Positions 1 through 9,483 of a DNA stretch of 64,000 bases are shown here, one piece after another. The DNA lies in assembly GCA_958510875.1 (NCBI GenBank), contig OY294067.1, positions 257,301,736 through 257,365,735 on the forward strand, given 5' to 3'. Source of the DNA: Endomychus coccineus. Its lineage: Eukaryota; Arthropoda; Insecta; Coleoptera; Endomychidae. Below the pieces are notes generated by a model. That model did not search any database and was not told the origin of the DNA. It was given only the letters and a program-made list of their open reading frames with translations. The translations under genes and the position numbers were made by a program. Position 1 is the first letter of the stretch; each line of letters opens with the position of its first letter.

Positions 1-265
1 TTAATGATGGGGTTGAAAAATGTTTTTGGGTAACCATTCATTTCCATTGTATTAGGAACAATTTTAAGGAACAATGATATTGTTTGTTTAAAAACAATTC
101 ATTAAATTCCGATTTATCTCCAGCTAAGGGTAACCCATTGATTACATTATTATCCCAAATAGTATTTAAACAGGCACATTTTGATTTATTATTTTGCTCA
201 CTCTAATGATGGCTACTTGGTAGCCGAAAGGACCTTAGTACTTTAATGGTATTTTAGTGGATTTT
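1..265 (-). mobile_element. Penelope-like element fragment
   Basis: On the minus strand a short stretch at 5-50 reads NGNEWLPKNIF, related to the NGYP motif between the reverse transcriptase and GIY-YIG domains of Penelope-like elements. The sequence is clearly similar to 59040-59300 in the same window (TTGAAAAAT...CCATTCATTTCCA, and the block with GAAAGGACCTTAGTACTTTAATGGTATTTTAGTG). It is cut by the window edge and has no open frame. Confidence 0.5.
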
Positions 266-1369
266 ATTTCTTATCGATACTGTAAGCAGAGGATTTTAAA
301 ACTCCAATAAAATCATTAACGACAATTCGCATTCCAATGTAACATAGAGATTAATATAACGTCAAATCATTTTCAATATATTTTTGTTCCTACAATTAGT
401 TATATTTTACCCGCAGGATTGTTCGAAAGCTATTTTGCTAAAAACGTGAGGGAAGTGACTTGAACAATTGATCACAGTTCATTTTACTGTCAAAAGCTGT
501 GATGATGTGCATGTATTTATTGTTATACGTACGGCCAAAAATGTTAGAAACGGAAACTTCAGTATTTATATTCTGTTACTTCAAAAAAAATGTGCTATAT
601 CTAATATTCGGAAATTAAATTTTGAGAGTGTGTAGATTCAATACCTAGATATGACTAGGTATAAATGTAAAATGAAAGAAAAATTCAATAGAAACAGCCT
701 TTGTGATCGAGTTCCACTTGTTCTAGGTTAGTTATAGAGACTGGTTCGTTAAATTTTTTGCATTCTCGTGCAATTGTGTGATTATTGAAAGAATCTCATA
801 TTCAACCTCCTTTGAATTGAATTACGTTGCAAGTATCTTCTAAATTGGCCGTGTATGGAGGTATTATTTTTCAAATTATAATTTAGTAATGAAAATAATC
901 GCTGGCTAACCATCCCATGAATGCCGTCGTGGGAAAAGCTGATTAAAAGTAATGAATACTACAATAGATGTGAGAAACAATTTTGCCCGTCGTACGGAGA
1001 ATCACATAACTGTTTCCTCTAAGTAGAACGTTATTTACAACAAATCGCCGCTGTGTTTTTTTTCACTGCATTCAATTATGCACCGTAACACAATATAAAG
1101 GTGTAGGAACCTCATCAATTTCTAATAATATATATGTTATAAAATGCAATTTCAGTATCAGATGAATATCGGATTAGAGGAAGGTAAAAAGTTAATTTTT
1201 AATAGTTGATACGGTTATCCGCTACTACATAATACTTAATCTTAATAAAACAACTAAGTACTCCTCATTAAATTTACATTACTGGTGAAGATTAATTAAA
1301 GCGTAAGGATCTTTCAGAACATACAATTATTGTAAATATTTTGGAGTCAATCGTATATCGAATCGTATC
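266..1369. other. Unannotated AT-rich flank/intron
   Basis: I see no coding exon, inverted repeat or recognisable transposon protein here. It lies upstream of the first MGAT4 exon found and is probably intronic. Confidence 0.4.
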
Positions 1370-1377
1370 TTATAGAT
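1370..1377. repeat. hAT target duplication, left (TTATAGAT)
   Basis: Identical 8-mer at 5209-5216, directly abutting the CAG terminus of the hAT element. Confidence 0.6.
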
Positions 1378-1536
1378 CAGGGGTCTGCAAACTACGTGCC
1401 GCCAGTGTCATCAATCCGGCCCCCGACAGCTAATGGCTTATTGTTGTTATTGTTGTTGTGATAAGTTGGATAAAAAGACACAGAATGATAATAACTCGGT
1501 TTTATTTACTTGCTAGGTACAGCTTAATGACAAGTA

Positions 1537-3151
1537 GTACAGTCATTTTATGGATTGGTCATACTTTTTTTCCGACTTAAGGTTTGAAAATACAGAAAGT
1601 TAGAAAATTTTCCGTAGATTACGAGAAAAATTGTGGCTGAAAACCTCCAATGAAGGAAAATGTCTTAATTTATATATACATATACGATTTTCCGTGTTTT
1701 TCCGGGAAAGAACACTTATATCTTCGAAAATAAGCATTTTAGAAGGAAAAATTTCAAACAAAAGTTGTTCAGCTTTAAATTGTACATAGGAATTGACTAT
1801 TCTGAATTCAATTTTCATTGAATTTCCAAGCATTGGATGGGAAAACAAAATATTTCCCAATAAGAACTATATATGAGAAAAAATTGCATTTGGCTGGTAA
1901 ATATGGTATGATAATTTTATATTGGGGTATATATCGTTACTGTAAATGATTATATTTGAGAATTTTCCAATATTTGCCCTAATTTTCCGGGTTAGGAACA
2001 TTTTTTTTTTCAATCTTAGTGTATGATATGTCGATTTTTAGGTTTTATAGAGCTCTAATAACGATTTTTCAGTTCATTTTGTCGTGAAAAGTCATTGAAA
2101 ACGTACATTCGGAAAACGGAGAACTTTTTTTTTTTTGATTATGGCGTGTGACAGATCAATTCTTATATTTTTAGGGTTCTGAAACTGTTTTTTTACTTTG
2201 TTTCATCGTGAAAAATCATTGAAAATATATATCAGAAAATTTTAATTCAAACAATTTAATATTAAAAACGAGGTTGTTAGAATCAAATTGATTTTCACTT
2301 AAACGATTTTTTAATCAAATGTATCAATAAAATAATTGTTTACACGGAATACACAACAGCTCAGCTGTAAATATTTTATAATAACGTTTAACGTATACAA
2401 TAACAGAGCACATGTGGCGTTATTTTGGGCATCATATGATTGAACGCTTGCGCACAAACTCATTGCTAACGAAAACAATTGAATTTCGTGACAAAATTAA
2501 CTAAAAAAACGTTTTCCGAACCCTAAAAAACATAGGAATTGATCTGTCACACGCCATAATCAAAAATCAAAAAAAGTTTTCCATTTTCCGAATGTACGTT
2601 TTCAATAACTTTTCACGACAAAATGAACTGAAAAATCGTTATCAGAGCTCTATAAAACCTAAAAATCGACATATCATACGCTAAGATTGAAAAAAAAATA
2701 AAAAATTTCCCTAACCCGGAAAATTAGGGCAACTATTGAAAATTCTTAATTATAATCCTTACTGTAACGATATATACCCCAATATAAAATTATCATACCA
2801 TATTTACCAGCCAACTGCAATTTTTTCTCATATATAGTTCTTATTCGAAAATATTTTGTTTTCCCATCCAATGCTTAGAAAATTTGATGGAAATTAAATT
2901 CAGAATAGTCAATTCCTATGTAAGATTTAATGCTGAACAACTATTGTTGAAAATTTTCGAAGATATAAGTGTTATCCCGGAAAGACACGGAAAATCGTAT
3001 ATATATAAATTAAGACATTTTCCTTCATTCGAGGTTTTCAGCCACTATTTTTTTCATAATCTACGGAAAATGTTCTAACTTTTTGTATTTTCAAACATTA
3101 TGTCGGAAAAAAAAGTACCAAATCTCAAAAAAATCCATAAAATGACTGTAC
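1537..3151. mobile_element. Foldback/MITE with ~600 bp inverted arms, TA target
   Basis: Bases 1537-2150 and 2520-3151 are inverted copies of each other. The tips read GTACAGTCATTTTATGGAT on the left and its complement on the right, and both are flanked by TA (1535-1536, 3152-3153), suggesting a Tc1/mariner-type or similar TA target. The centre (about 2240-2500) is not inverted. Short open frames at 1600-1860 (-) and 2884-3078 (+) are the same arm sequence read in opposite directions and are not genes. Confidence 0.75.
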
Positions 3152-3289
3152 TAAAGTATAATACGCAGAAAATTTAACTTAAGCATAATATTAATAACTA
3201 ACAAATAATTGAAAAGAATCCCACTAACATTATAACCATTATAACATATAAACACATAATTATATAACATATAAACATTATCACATATA

Positions 3290-4847
3290 AAATACGAATG
3301 AGATTTATGTAATTGTAATTTTCTACAGACAATAGTTTGTAGTTGCCGACCAATTTTACTTGTACCAATTAATAAAAGAGATTTAAGATGCTCATCGGTT
3401 AACTCAGATCTGTAAACATTCTTTGTGTACTTTATTTTGGAGAATGTTTTCTCCCACAAGTAAGTAGTAACAAAAACAGGGCTATGGTTTCAATGTCGGT
3501 ATCAATAGGATTTTGAAAAATCTTAATTTCATTCCCAACGATATCAAATTCTGAGAAACAAGTATCAAAATTTATCTTCAAAGCACTCAAAGTTTCGATT
3601 GCAAAATCGACGGTAAACTCAGTCTCACATTTTTTACGTAATTGTGATTAAAACAGTAGTAGGGAGAATCTGGTTTTTTCCTTGCAATTTCAAATTCAGT
3701 TCGTTCATATGTTTTGTCAAATCGACATAGAATTCTAACTTCCACAGTCATTAGCTGTTTTGTAATTCGGTAAGAGGGCGATGATTTTCATTCAAAAAAA
3801 TTTCAATCACTGCTCGAAGTTCAAAAAAGCGCCGAAGGACTTTTCCGCAACTTAGCCAGCCTGTTCCAGTATGATATGGTGAGTCATTTTCTCCAATTTC
3901 TTCAATACACTCGCGGAATTGTTGGTGATTCAGCCCAGTGGATCTGATATGACATTATGACTGGTCTTAGAACTTCAGACATATCTTAACATTTCCCGCA
4001 CAATGACTGTTTGTGAATGATACAATGTAAGACTGATGATCTTGAAAAACCATTTTTTCTACAGTCTTTGACGTAAGAATAACCACTCCTTCATTCTTAC
4101 CACACATTTTTTTGCCTCCCTCAGTAGTAATAGATTTCAAGTTTTTGCATCGAAAGTTCTTTTTATTAATGGCATTTTCAATTCCCTTAAAACTATCTTC
4201 CCCAGTAGTCGTGCCGTAAATACTATCATTATCAAGAAGTTCTTCATACACCCCATACCTTCTATCTACTTCTCGAATAAAAATCGACACCTGAGCAGTA
4301 TCTGACACATCTGTTGACTCATCCAAGGCCAGAGAAAATCACTCAAGATGTCCATTTTTGCCAGATAGTTGAGATGATATATTCCCTGCGATGTCTTGTA
4401 CCCTCCGAGTCATGGTGTTTGCTGACAAACTGACATTTTTGAATGAATTTACCTTTTCGGGGCACATCTTTTCGGCTACTGCAATTACGCATTCTTTAAA
4501 CATTTCTCTATCGGAGAATGGTTTTCCAAGTTTTGCAATTTCAAGAGCCAGACGAGATCTGGCACGAGTTGCCGCCTCTGGTTCAGAATTGAGTTCCGTA
4601 GACAAAGATTGCTGCGATTTCAATCCGCGCTTCATAGCTTCAAATTTTTCTGTGCTCAAACTTCCTGTATATTTTGAAAACGTTCCGTTTCATAATGACG
4701 TTCAATGTCATATTCTTTGAGAACGGCTATGGTTTCATTCCAAATTAAACATAGTGCTTTCTTACTGGACTCAATTACGAAATATTGAAAGTTCTAGTGA
4801 TCTTTGAATGTTCTGCATTCACTGTCTACTTTTCCCTTCTTTTCCAT
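3290..4847 (-). pseudogene. hAT transposase, GTF2IRD2-like, degenerate
   Basis: Read on the minus strand from an ATG at 4847 (MEKKGKVDSECRTF). Next come WNETIAVLKEYDIERHYET (BED-like/N-terminal block), then ALEIAKLGKPFSDREMFKEC, then the DEST motif region LDESTDVSDTAQVSIFIR, where the frame is interrupted. Near 3300-3440 is the C-terminal block SELTDEHLKSLLLIGTS. These are the ordered landmarks of GTF2IRD2/ZBED-type hAT transposases, in which the first Asp of the catalytic triad lies in DEST/DESTD. Stops and shifts lie between the blocks, and the middle (about 3480-3960) is barely readable. It is not functional as it stands. Confidence 0.75.
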
Positions 4848-5208
4848 ACAAGTATAAATCACACACAAAAACAATAAGTCAAATCAAAATACTGTTACTA
4901 AGGTGTCTTTCGCTTCCTTCGCCTTCTCTAGGTGGACTGACTCGCGGTCGCGCCGCTAGTCTTTTCATACTCCACTCCAATTACTGCCTTCTGGAAGTGA
5001 GTGAAATACACCAGAACTTTACTTCTAGTGCTATCTGTTAGCGATAAAGAGTACTACCACTACCATTTTCCGCGTATAAATACCAGGTGTCGTCAAGTGT
5101 CACGGTCGTAACAATAAAGTACAGTTAGTACACAAAATAGCAATTGAACTAGCGAATTTAGCAAACGTATGCTTGCTCTGGGCGCGTACTCCGCGACTAG
5201 TCTAGAAA

Positions 5209-5216
5209 TTATAGAT
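5209..5216. repeat. hAT target duplication, right (TTATAGAT)
   Basis: Identical 8-mer at 1370-1377. It marks the inferred right end of the element, whose terminal repeat is weak. Confidence 0.55.
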
Positions 5217-5218
5217 AA

Positions 5219-5480
5219 TGGCAGAATGGCTCATAAGCTTATATGCTTATAACATTACATGTTCTTCCGGTGAAGCCTACATTGGTGAAACAGGTCGTAC
5301 AGTTGCTACTCGTATGTAACAACATGAGCGCTGTACAAGGTACAATATTCAAATAATCTAAGCTGTGACTCAGGATATTACCTTCCTAACATTTGAAAAC
5401 TCATCCTCGAATATTGCTCTCCGCGGATGATCAAACAATGGCCTTAGGTGCTAGAACGGAGTTAACCACCGGAATAAAGG
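5219..5480 (+). pseudogene. Penelope-like GIY-YIG endonuclease fragment
   Basis: Translation gives YNITCSSGEAYIGETGRTVA, then TRM and a stop, then HERC. This is the GIY-YIG nuclease core of Penelope-like elements (CxCG..YIGxTGR). It abuts the right target duplication of the neighbouring hAT, so the hAT may have landed in or beside a Penelope copy. Only about 80 codons survive, with stops. Confidence 0.7.
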
Positions 5481-5910
5481 TAGTGAACTATGTAGCATGA
5501 ATATTTTTCTCACAATAAATACCGCTATAGAAACCAGAAGAATCAGTTTCAGTTGAAACCTTGAGCCCGCCATGAGGATGCTACCTGTAATGGTTGGCGA
5601 GCGGTCAGCATGTGACGCGGAATACTTCCGGAAAGCCAAGAATTTTCAAGATTATGTGTTTGAATATTTTGGGTTTTGAAAACATTCATCAAAGCCCTTC
5701 CTATGACTTGATCAATCGGATCCATGTGATTTTTTGGTATGTTGTACTCGTACCCCCTTCTCTAATGTACGAAAGTATGATTTATCCAGATTATTGGTTT
5801 TTCAGTAATAAAATATTATGTGGTGACGTGTAGTGTCAAAACTCGGGAGGGCGAAACGTTAACATTCAACTACCTCATCCTGTATAAAACGTATCATCAT
5901 TTTAAATTGC

Positions 5911-5918
5911 CCTCTCAT
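5911..5918. repeat. hAT target duplication, left (CCTCTCAT)
   Basis: Exact match to 8040-8047, abutting the CAGTGGCGGCTC terminus. Confidence 0.95.
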
Positions 5919-8039
5919 CAGTGGCGGCTCCTCGAAGGAAGCTAAGGAGGCTCAGCCTCCTCACCAATTTATCTTGTAGATCATTCATTTTATTTCCTGT
6001 TTCTCTGATAATTTTTTAAACTTTATCATCAATTCCCCGTTCTCAGTAGTTATTTTTAATCTGGCATCAGTGCCCTGAGGCTAGACTCTGTATATATTTC
6101 AAACCTTAAACAGTAAACACCTGTTGCTGAACACAGTTGCCGTTTTTCCGAACAGTTCAATTGCTAAATACCGTAGAACATAGATAAAATGGCAACACTC
6201 TCAGTAGGCTAGCCTGCCGTCGGCAAAGAGTTCTCTCTTTAGCCGCCGGCCTTTCAGCTCACTGCTCAGTACGCGTGGTATAGAATGCGACACATGCGTG
6301 TTGCATCGGTGTTTGTTTTGTGACGCCACGCGAAGTAAGGTTAGATTAGAATTTGTCTGTTAGGTAAATTATTGAAATTCAAAATGAGTGCGTGATTTAG
6401 TTGCTGACTTTTTAGAAAATCCATTTAGTGTATTAACATATGACAAAAAAGTGTTTTTTAAAAATAAACGGTCTTTACCGTATTTGAAAGGATTAGTTAG
6501 TGATGTCAGGTAAATATCAAAATCGATCGTTTAATACTAACAATTATAAAATATATTTATGGTTAACGGGATCTGCGTAATGGCGGGACATTTTAACGGT
6601 CTTCAAACAAAAATAAAATCAGTTTCGCCTCAGGCTATTTTCACCCATTGTTACGCTCACAACATGAATTTGGTTTTAAGTAATGCATGTAGTTCCATTA
6701 AGGAAGTTAGAACTTCTTTTCTAATTTATCGTCATTTTCAAATTTTCTTAGCAAGTCCACCAAACGAACTGAAGTTTTAAATAACATAGTAGAAATCAGA
6801 ATTCCCTGTAATGTTCCAGCTCGATGGAATTTTACATCACGTGCAGTGTTTACCATCCATAAAAATAAAGACAAATTAATTGAAACATTTGATTCTATAT
6901 TAAACAGTGATGACTTTTTAACAGATCAGGTATCATTAAATGCTGCTGTTGGTTTTAAATCTTATTTAGAAAATGAAGAATTTTGGTTTCTTCTTGATAC
7001 TTTTGAATTAATATTTGAACAAACTGATCTTATTTTTCAAATTTTACAACATAAATTCACTGATATAATCTATTCAAGAGATCGTTTGAAACATCTCATT
7101 GATAAAATTTGCAAGTTTCCGTAATACAGAATTTCATTTTAATATTTTATTTGAAAATTTTCCAACTGATGAGGCTCCTCCGTAAAAAGGAGGAAAACAT
7201 ATGATTTGGTAGACAAGAAAATACATTATAAAAACAATTTTGTCATGAAATTTTAGATACTATTAAGAGGTCAAATTGAGATCCGATTTACATGAATTGA
7301 AGATTTTTCGAATCTTTTTCAAAAGAGTTTCCCAATACACTTTTAGATAACTTAGTTCTAAAATATAAATTGTTTGATAAAATAGCACTGCACAATGAAT
7401 TATGCGTTGCATACTCGGATAAAGATATTTTAGGGCAGTACGACATTCACGCCGATATGAGATGAAATATATGATACACAATGATTTGCAACAAGTTTTA
7501 CCTCAGTTTTATAAACTACTTTATTTGACAGCCACCATTCCTGTCACGTCGGCATCGGTGGAGAGATCATTTTCTACTCTCAAACGAATCAAAACTTACA
7601 TGCGAAATACAGTGGGCCAAAATCGTTTATAGAATGTTAGTTTAATATCTATTGAAAAAGATTTAGTAGAACACTTAAAACACAATGATATATTTTATGA
7701 TAATATTATTGATCATTTTACGCAAACTAAATAAAGACTTTAGGATATAAAAAAGTTAATAAAATTAATAAAAAAAACTAAATATGAAAAATTCCAAAAA
7801 AAAAGAAAAAATATTAAGAATTCGAATAAAATAAAAACAAATAACGAACAAAAAAATGTTTTTCCAAGAGAAACTCTATACGTCCACGTTATTCTTGCTG
7901 AGCAACACTTAATTTTGTCACTGAAGTAGCCGATACGGTCGCTGCGCAAAGGTTAAATTAATTGGCTGAATAGAGTATATTTTTACAAAAACATTTTATG
8001 TCCAGTCTCCTCTCTTAAAAAGTTCACGAGCCGCCACTG
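5919..8039 (+). mobile_element. Complete hAT element, 2121 bp, with 8-bp target duplication
   Basis: The ends are CAGTGGCGGCTC (5919-5930) and GAGCCGCCACTG (8028-8039), a perfect inverted pair. The flanks CCTCTCAT (5911-5918) and CCTCTCAT (8040-8047) are an exact 8-bp duplication. The interior carries a degenerate + strand transposase (6385-7734). The tandem copy of the host repeat at about 8485-8560 provides an unoccupied paralogous site for comparison. Confidence 0.95.
6385..7734 (+). pseudogene. hAT transposase (ZMYM/DUF4371-type), degenerate
   Basis: Blocks in order on the + strand are: N-terminal DLVADFLENPFSV and LPYLKGLVSDVR (6390-6510, followed by a GTAAAT-like donor); GICVMAGHFNGLQ and AIFTHCYAHNMNLVLSNAC (6570-6700), the conserved C-Y-A-H/NLV region; RWNFTSRAVFTIHKNKDKL; DEFWFLL-like and IFQILQHK (6980-7060); and the C-terminal dimerisation block YLTATIPVTSASVERSFSTL and KTYMRN (7520-7610), ending ...HFTQTK and TAA at 7732-7734 beside AATAAAG. 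Large parts between the blocks are missing, with frameshifts at about 6740 and 7125 and a stop near 7630. An intact relative would be roughly 600-800 residues, so this is a dead copy. Confidence 0.85.
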
Positions 8040-8047
8040 CCTCTCAT
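8040..8047. repeat. hAT target duplication, right (CCTCTCAT)
   Basis: Exact match to 5911-5918, abutting the GAGCCGCCACTG terminus. Confidence 0.95.
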
Positions 8048-8560
8048 ACGGTTTTTGGTATAGATTCTCATCAAGTAGTCAGGTTTTCTATTTTCCCGGA
8101 AAAAAATAAACCTTCATTTTTTTTGGAAACCAGAAATCATTGTAGGAACCCGCATTTTTTATCGAAGGTTATGTTATGTTCAGTGGCCTGTCTACCGCCC
8201 TGATTAGGTTTAGTGAAATCCTTGTTTGGGTTTTAGAGATATTCCTTCTGACTATGATTTGATAAGCAAACGCGGTTGAATGTAACCACCACCAATTAGG
8301 CATTTTCGATTTTTTGGTATGCTGTACTCTAAACCCCCTCTTAAATGTAAGAAATTTGATTCCACTATTCTATTTAGTTTCCCAATAACAAACTATTATG
8401 TGGTGACGTGTCGTGCCAAAATTCGAAATGGCGAAAAGCTTAAATTGAACTAGCTCACCCTGTATAAAAGTCATAATCATCTATAAATTGCCTCATTATG
8501 CGGATTTTGTCGTAGATTCTCGTCAAGTAATCAGGTTTTCTCTAAATTAAATATATTCCA

Positions 8561-9310
8561 GAAAATAGATAAATACCTCAATTTTTCACCTAGAAATGGA
8601 TGTTTTCACATTTTCCCTCCAACGTCCATTACCCGACATTTCCGAAAAGAGAAGTGAAGCCATATAGAGTTTTTCTCCTCCAAATTCCCTTTCGAACTGT
8701 TGTCTCAGTTTATTCAGTCCTCGCTACTTTTTCGGAGCTAGGTTAAATCGGTTCAGAGCTCGCGCCACTAGATAGTCTGCGGCGCGTGCTCATGCGTGAG
8801 CGTAGCGAAATCATAAGCTGATTCTTTCGACACACTAACTCACTCTGTATTAACACTTCATGCAAGCGCATGGTCTAGCTCCTAGTGGTTATTTATTAGT
8901 ATCATTCTGAGAGATAGTCACTGTGTATCAAAGAATTGTTAATATTTTGTCACTAAAGCGTAAATTGGTGTGTTATTCATATCCCACTATTCAATTTGTA
9001 AGAAAATACTTTTCACTCGTACTCGTATAAACGTAAATATTTATGAAACTATCCAAAGTTCCGAGTTCAAAATTGCTTATACACCAGCACAATGATAAAA
9101 TTCAATTCCTAGGAGAGTAAAACCGAGAGAAAAGATACTTTATTCATTCATTACTATTATTGAAATTGCAAAAAAATGCTGACCATGTTCGTTTTCAATT
9201 TCAATTCTACGTCTCATCCAATCTACACCGCAAATTCCATTTTATCTCATGGTATAACCGAAAGCAATATATATCGTTGGCTTTGTTCTAATTTGAAATT
9301 CCTATTACAG
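8561..9310. other. Unannotated stretch before the first MGAT4 exon
   Basis: No exon or transposon protein recognised. A relatively GC-rich patch at 8745-8815 (GCTCGCGCC...GCGGCGCGTGCTC) stands out from its AT-rich surroundings but has no assignable role. Confidence 0.35.
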
Positions 9311-9483
9311 GTTTCCGATGCAAGTGGATGCTGGTCTCATAGAAGTAGTTTCGCCGTCACCCGCTTACTATCCGAATTTCGATAAGCTTCGAATCACTTT
9401 GGGAGATTCTCCGGAACGTGTTAGATGGAGATCCAAGCAGAATTTGGATTTCGCATTCCTCATGTCATATTCTCAACCCAAAG
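9311..9483 (+). CDS. MGAT4: MGAT4 exon (first in window)
   Basis: The acceptor is ...ttacag at 9305-9310 and the donor is g|gtaaga after 9483. The first base completes a codon from an upstream exon that I could not find. The exon then reads FPMQVDAGLIEVVSP, then AYYPNF and GDSPERVRWRSKQNLDFAFLM, ending with SYSQPK. This corresponds to the MGAT4 segment just before the acidic motif. The upstream exon should end in phase 2. None was recognised in 1-9310, so it probably lies outside the window. Confidence 0.93.

Larger units (their letters stand above)
1378..5208 (-). mobile_element. hAT element (GTF2IRD2-like transposase), with nested foldback
   Basis: The left end CAGGGGTCTGCAAACTACG resembles the CAGGGGT termini of Charlie/GTF2IRD2-type hAT elements. 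Immediately outside is TTATAGAT (1370-1377), and the same 8 bases recur at 5209-5216, the size of a hAT target duplication. Between them lies a decayed minus-strand hAT transposase (about 3290-4847) and a foldback element inserted at 1537-3151. The right end (...GTCGCGGAGTACGCGCC side) does not match the left end well, so the right boundary rests mainly on the 8-bp duplication. Confidence 0.65.
5690..8560. repeat. Two tandem copies of a ~440 bp repeat, one split by a hAT
   Basis: The block at 5735-5918 (TTTTTTGGTATGTTGTACTC..., ATTATGTGGTGACGTGT..., CCTGTATAAAA..., AAATTGCC) continues after the hAT at 8048-8250. It recurs at 8305-8560 with the same landmarks in order. The distance between copies, minus the 2129 bases added by the hAT and its duplication, is about 440. 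No protein is recognised. Confidence 0.75.

Noticed and set aside
1600..1860. 86-residue minus-strand frame and its 64-residue plus-strand twin at 2884-3078
   Set aside because: They are the same sequence in opposite arms of the foldback element 1537-3151.
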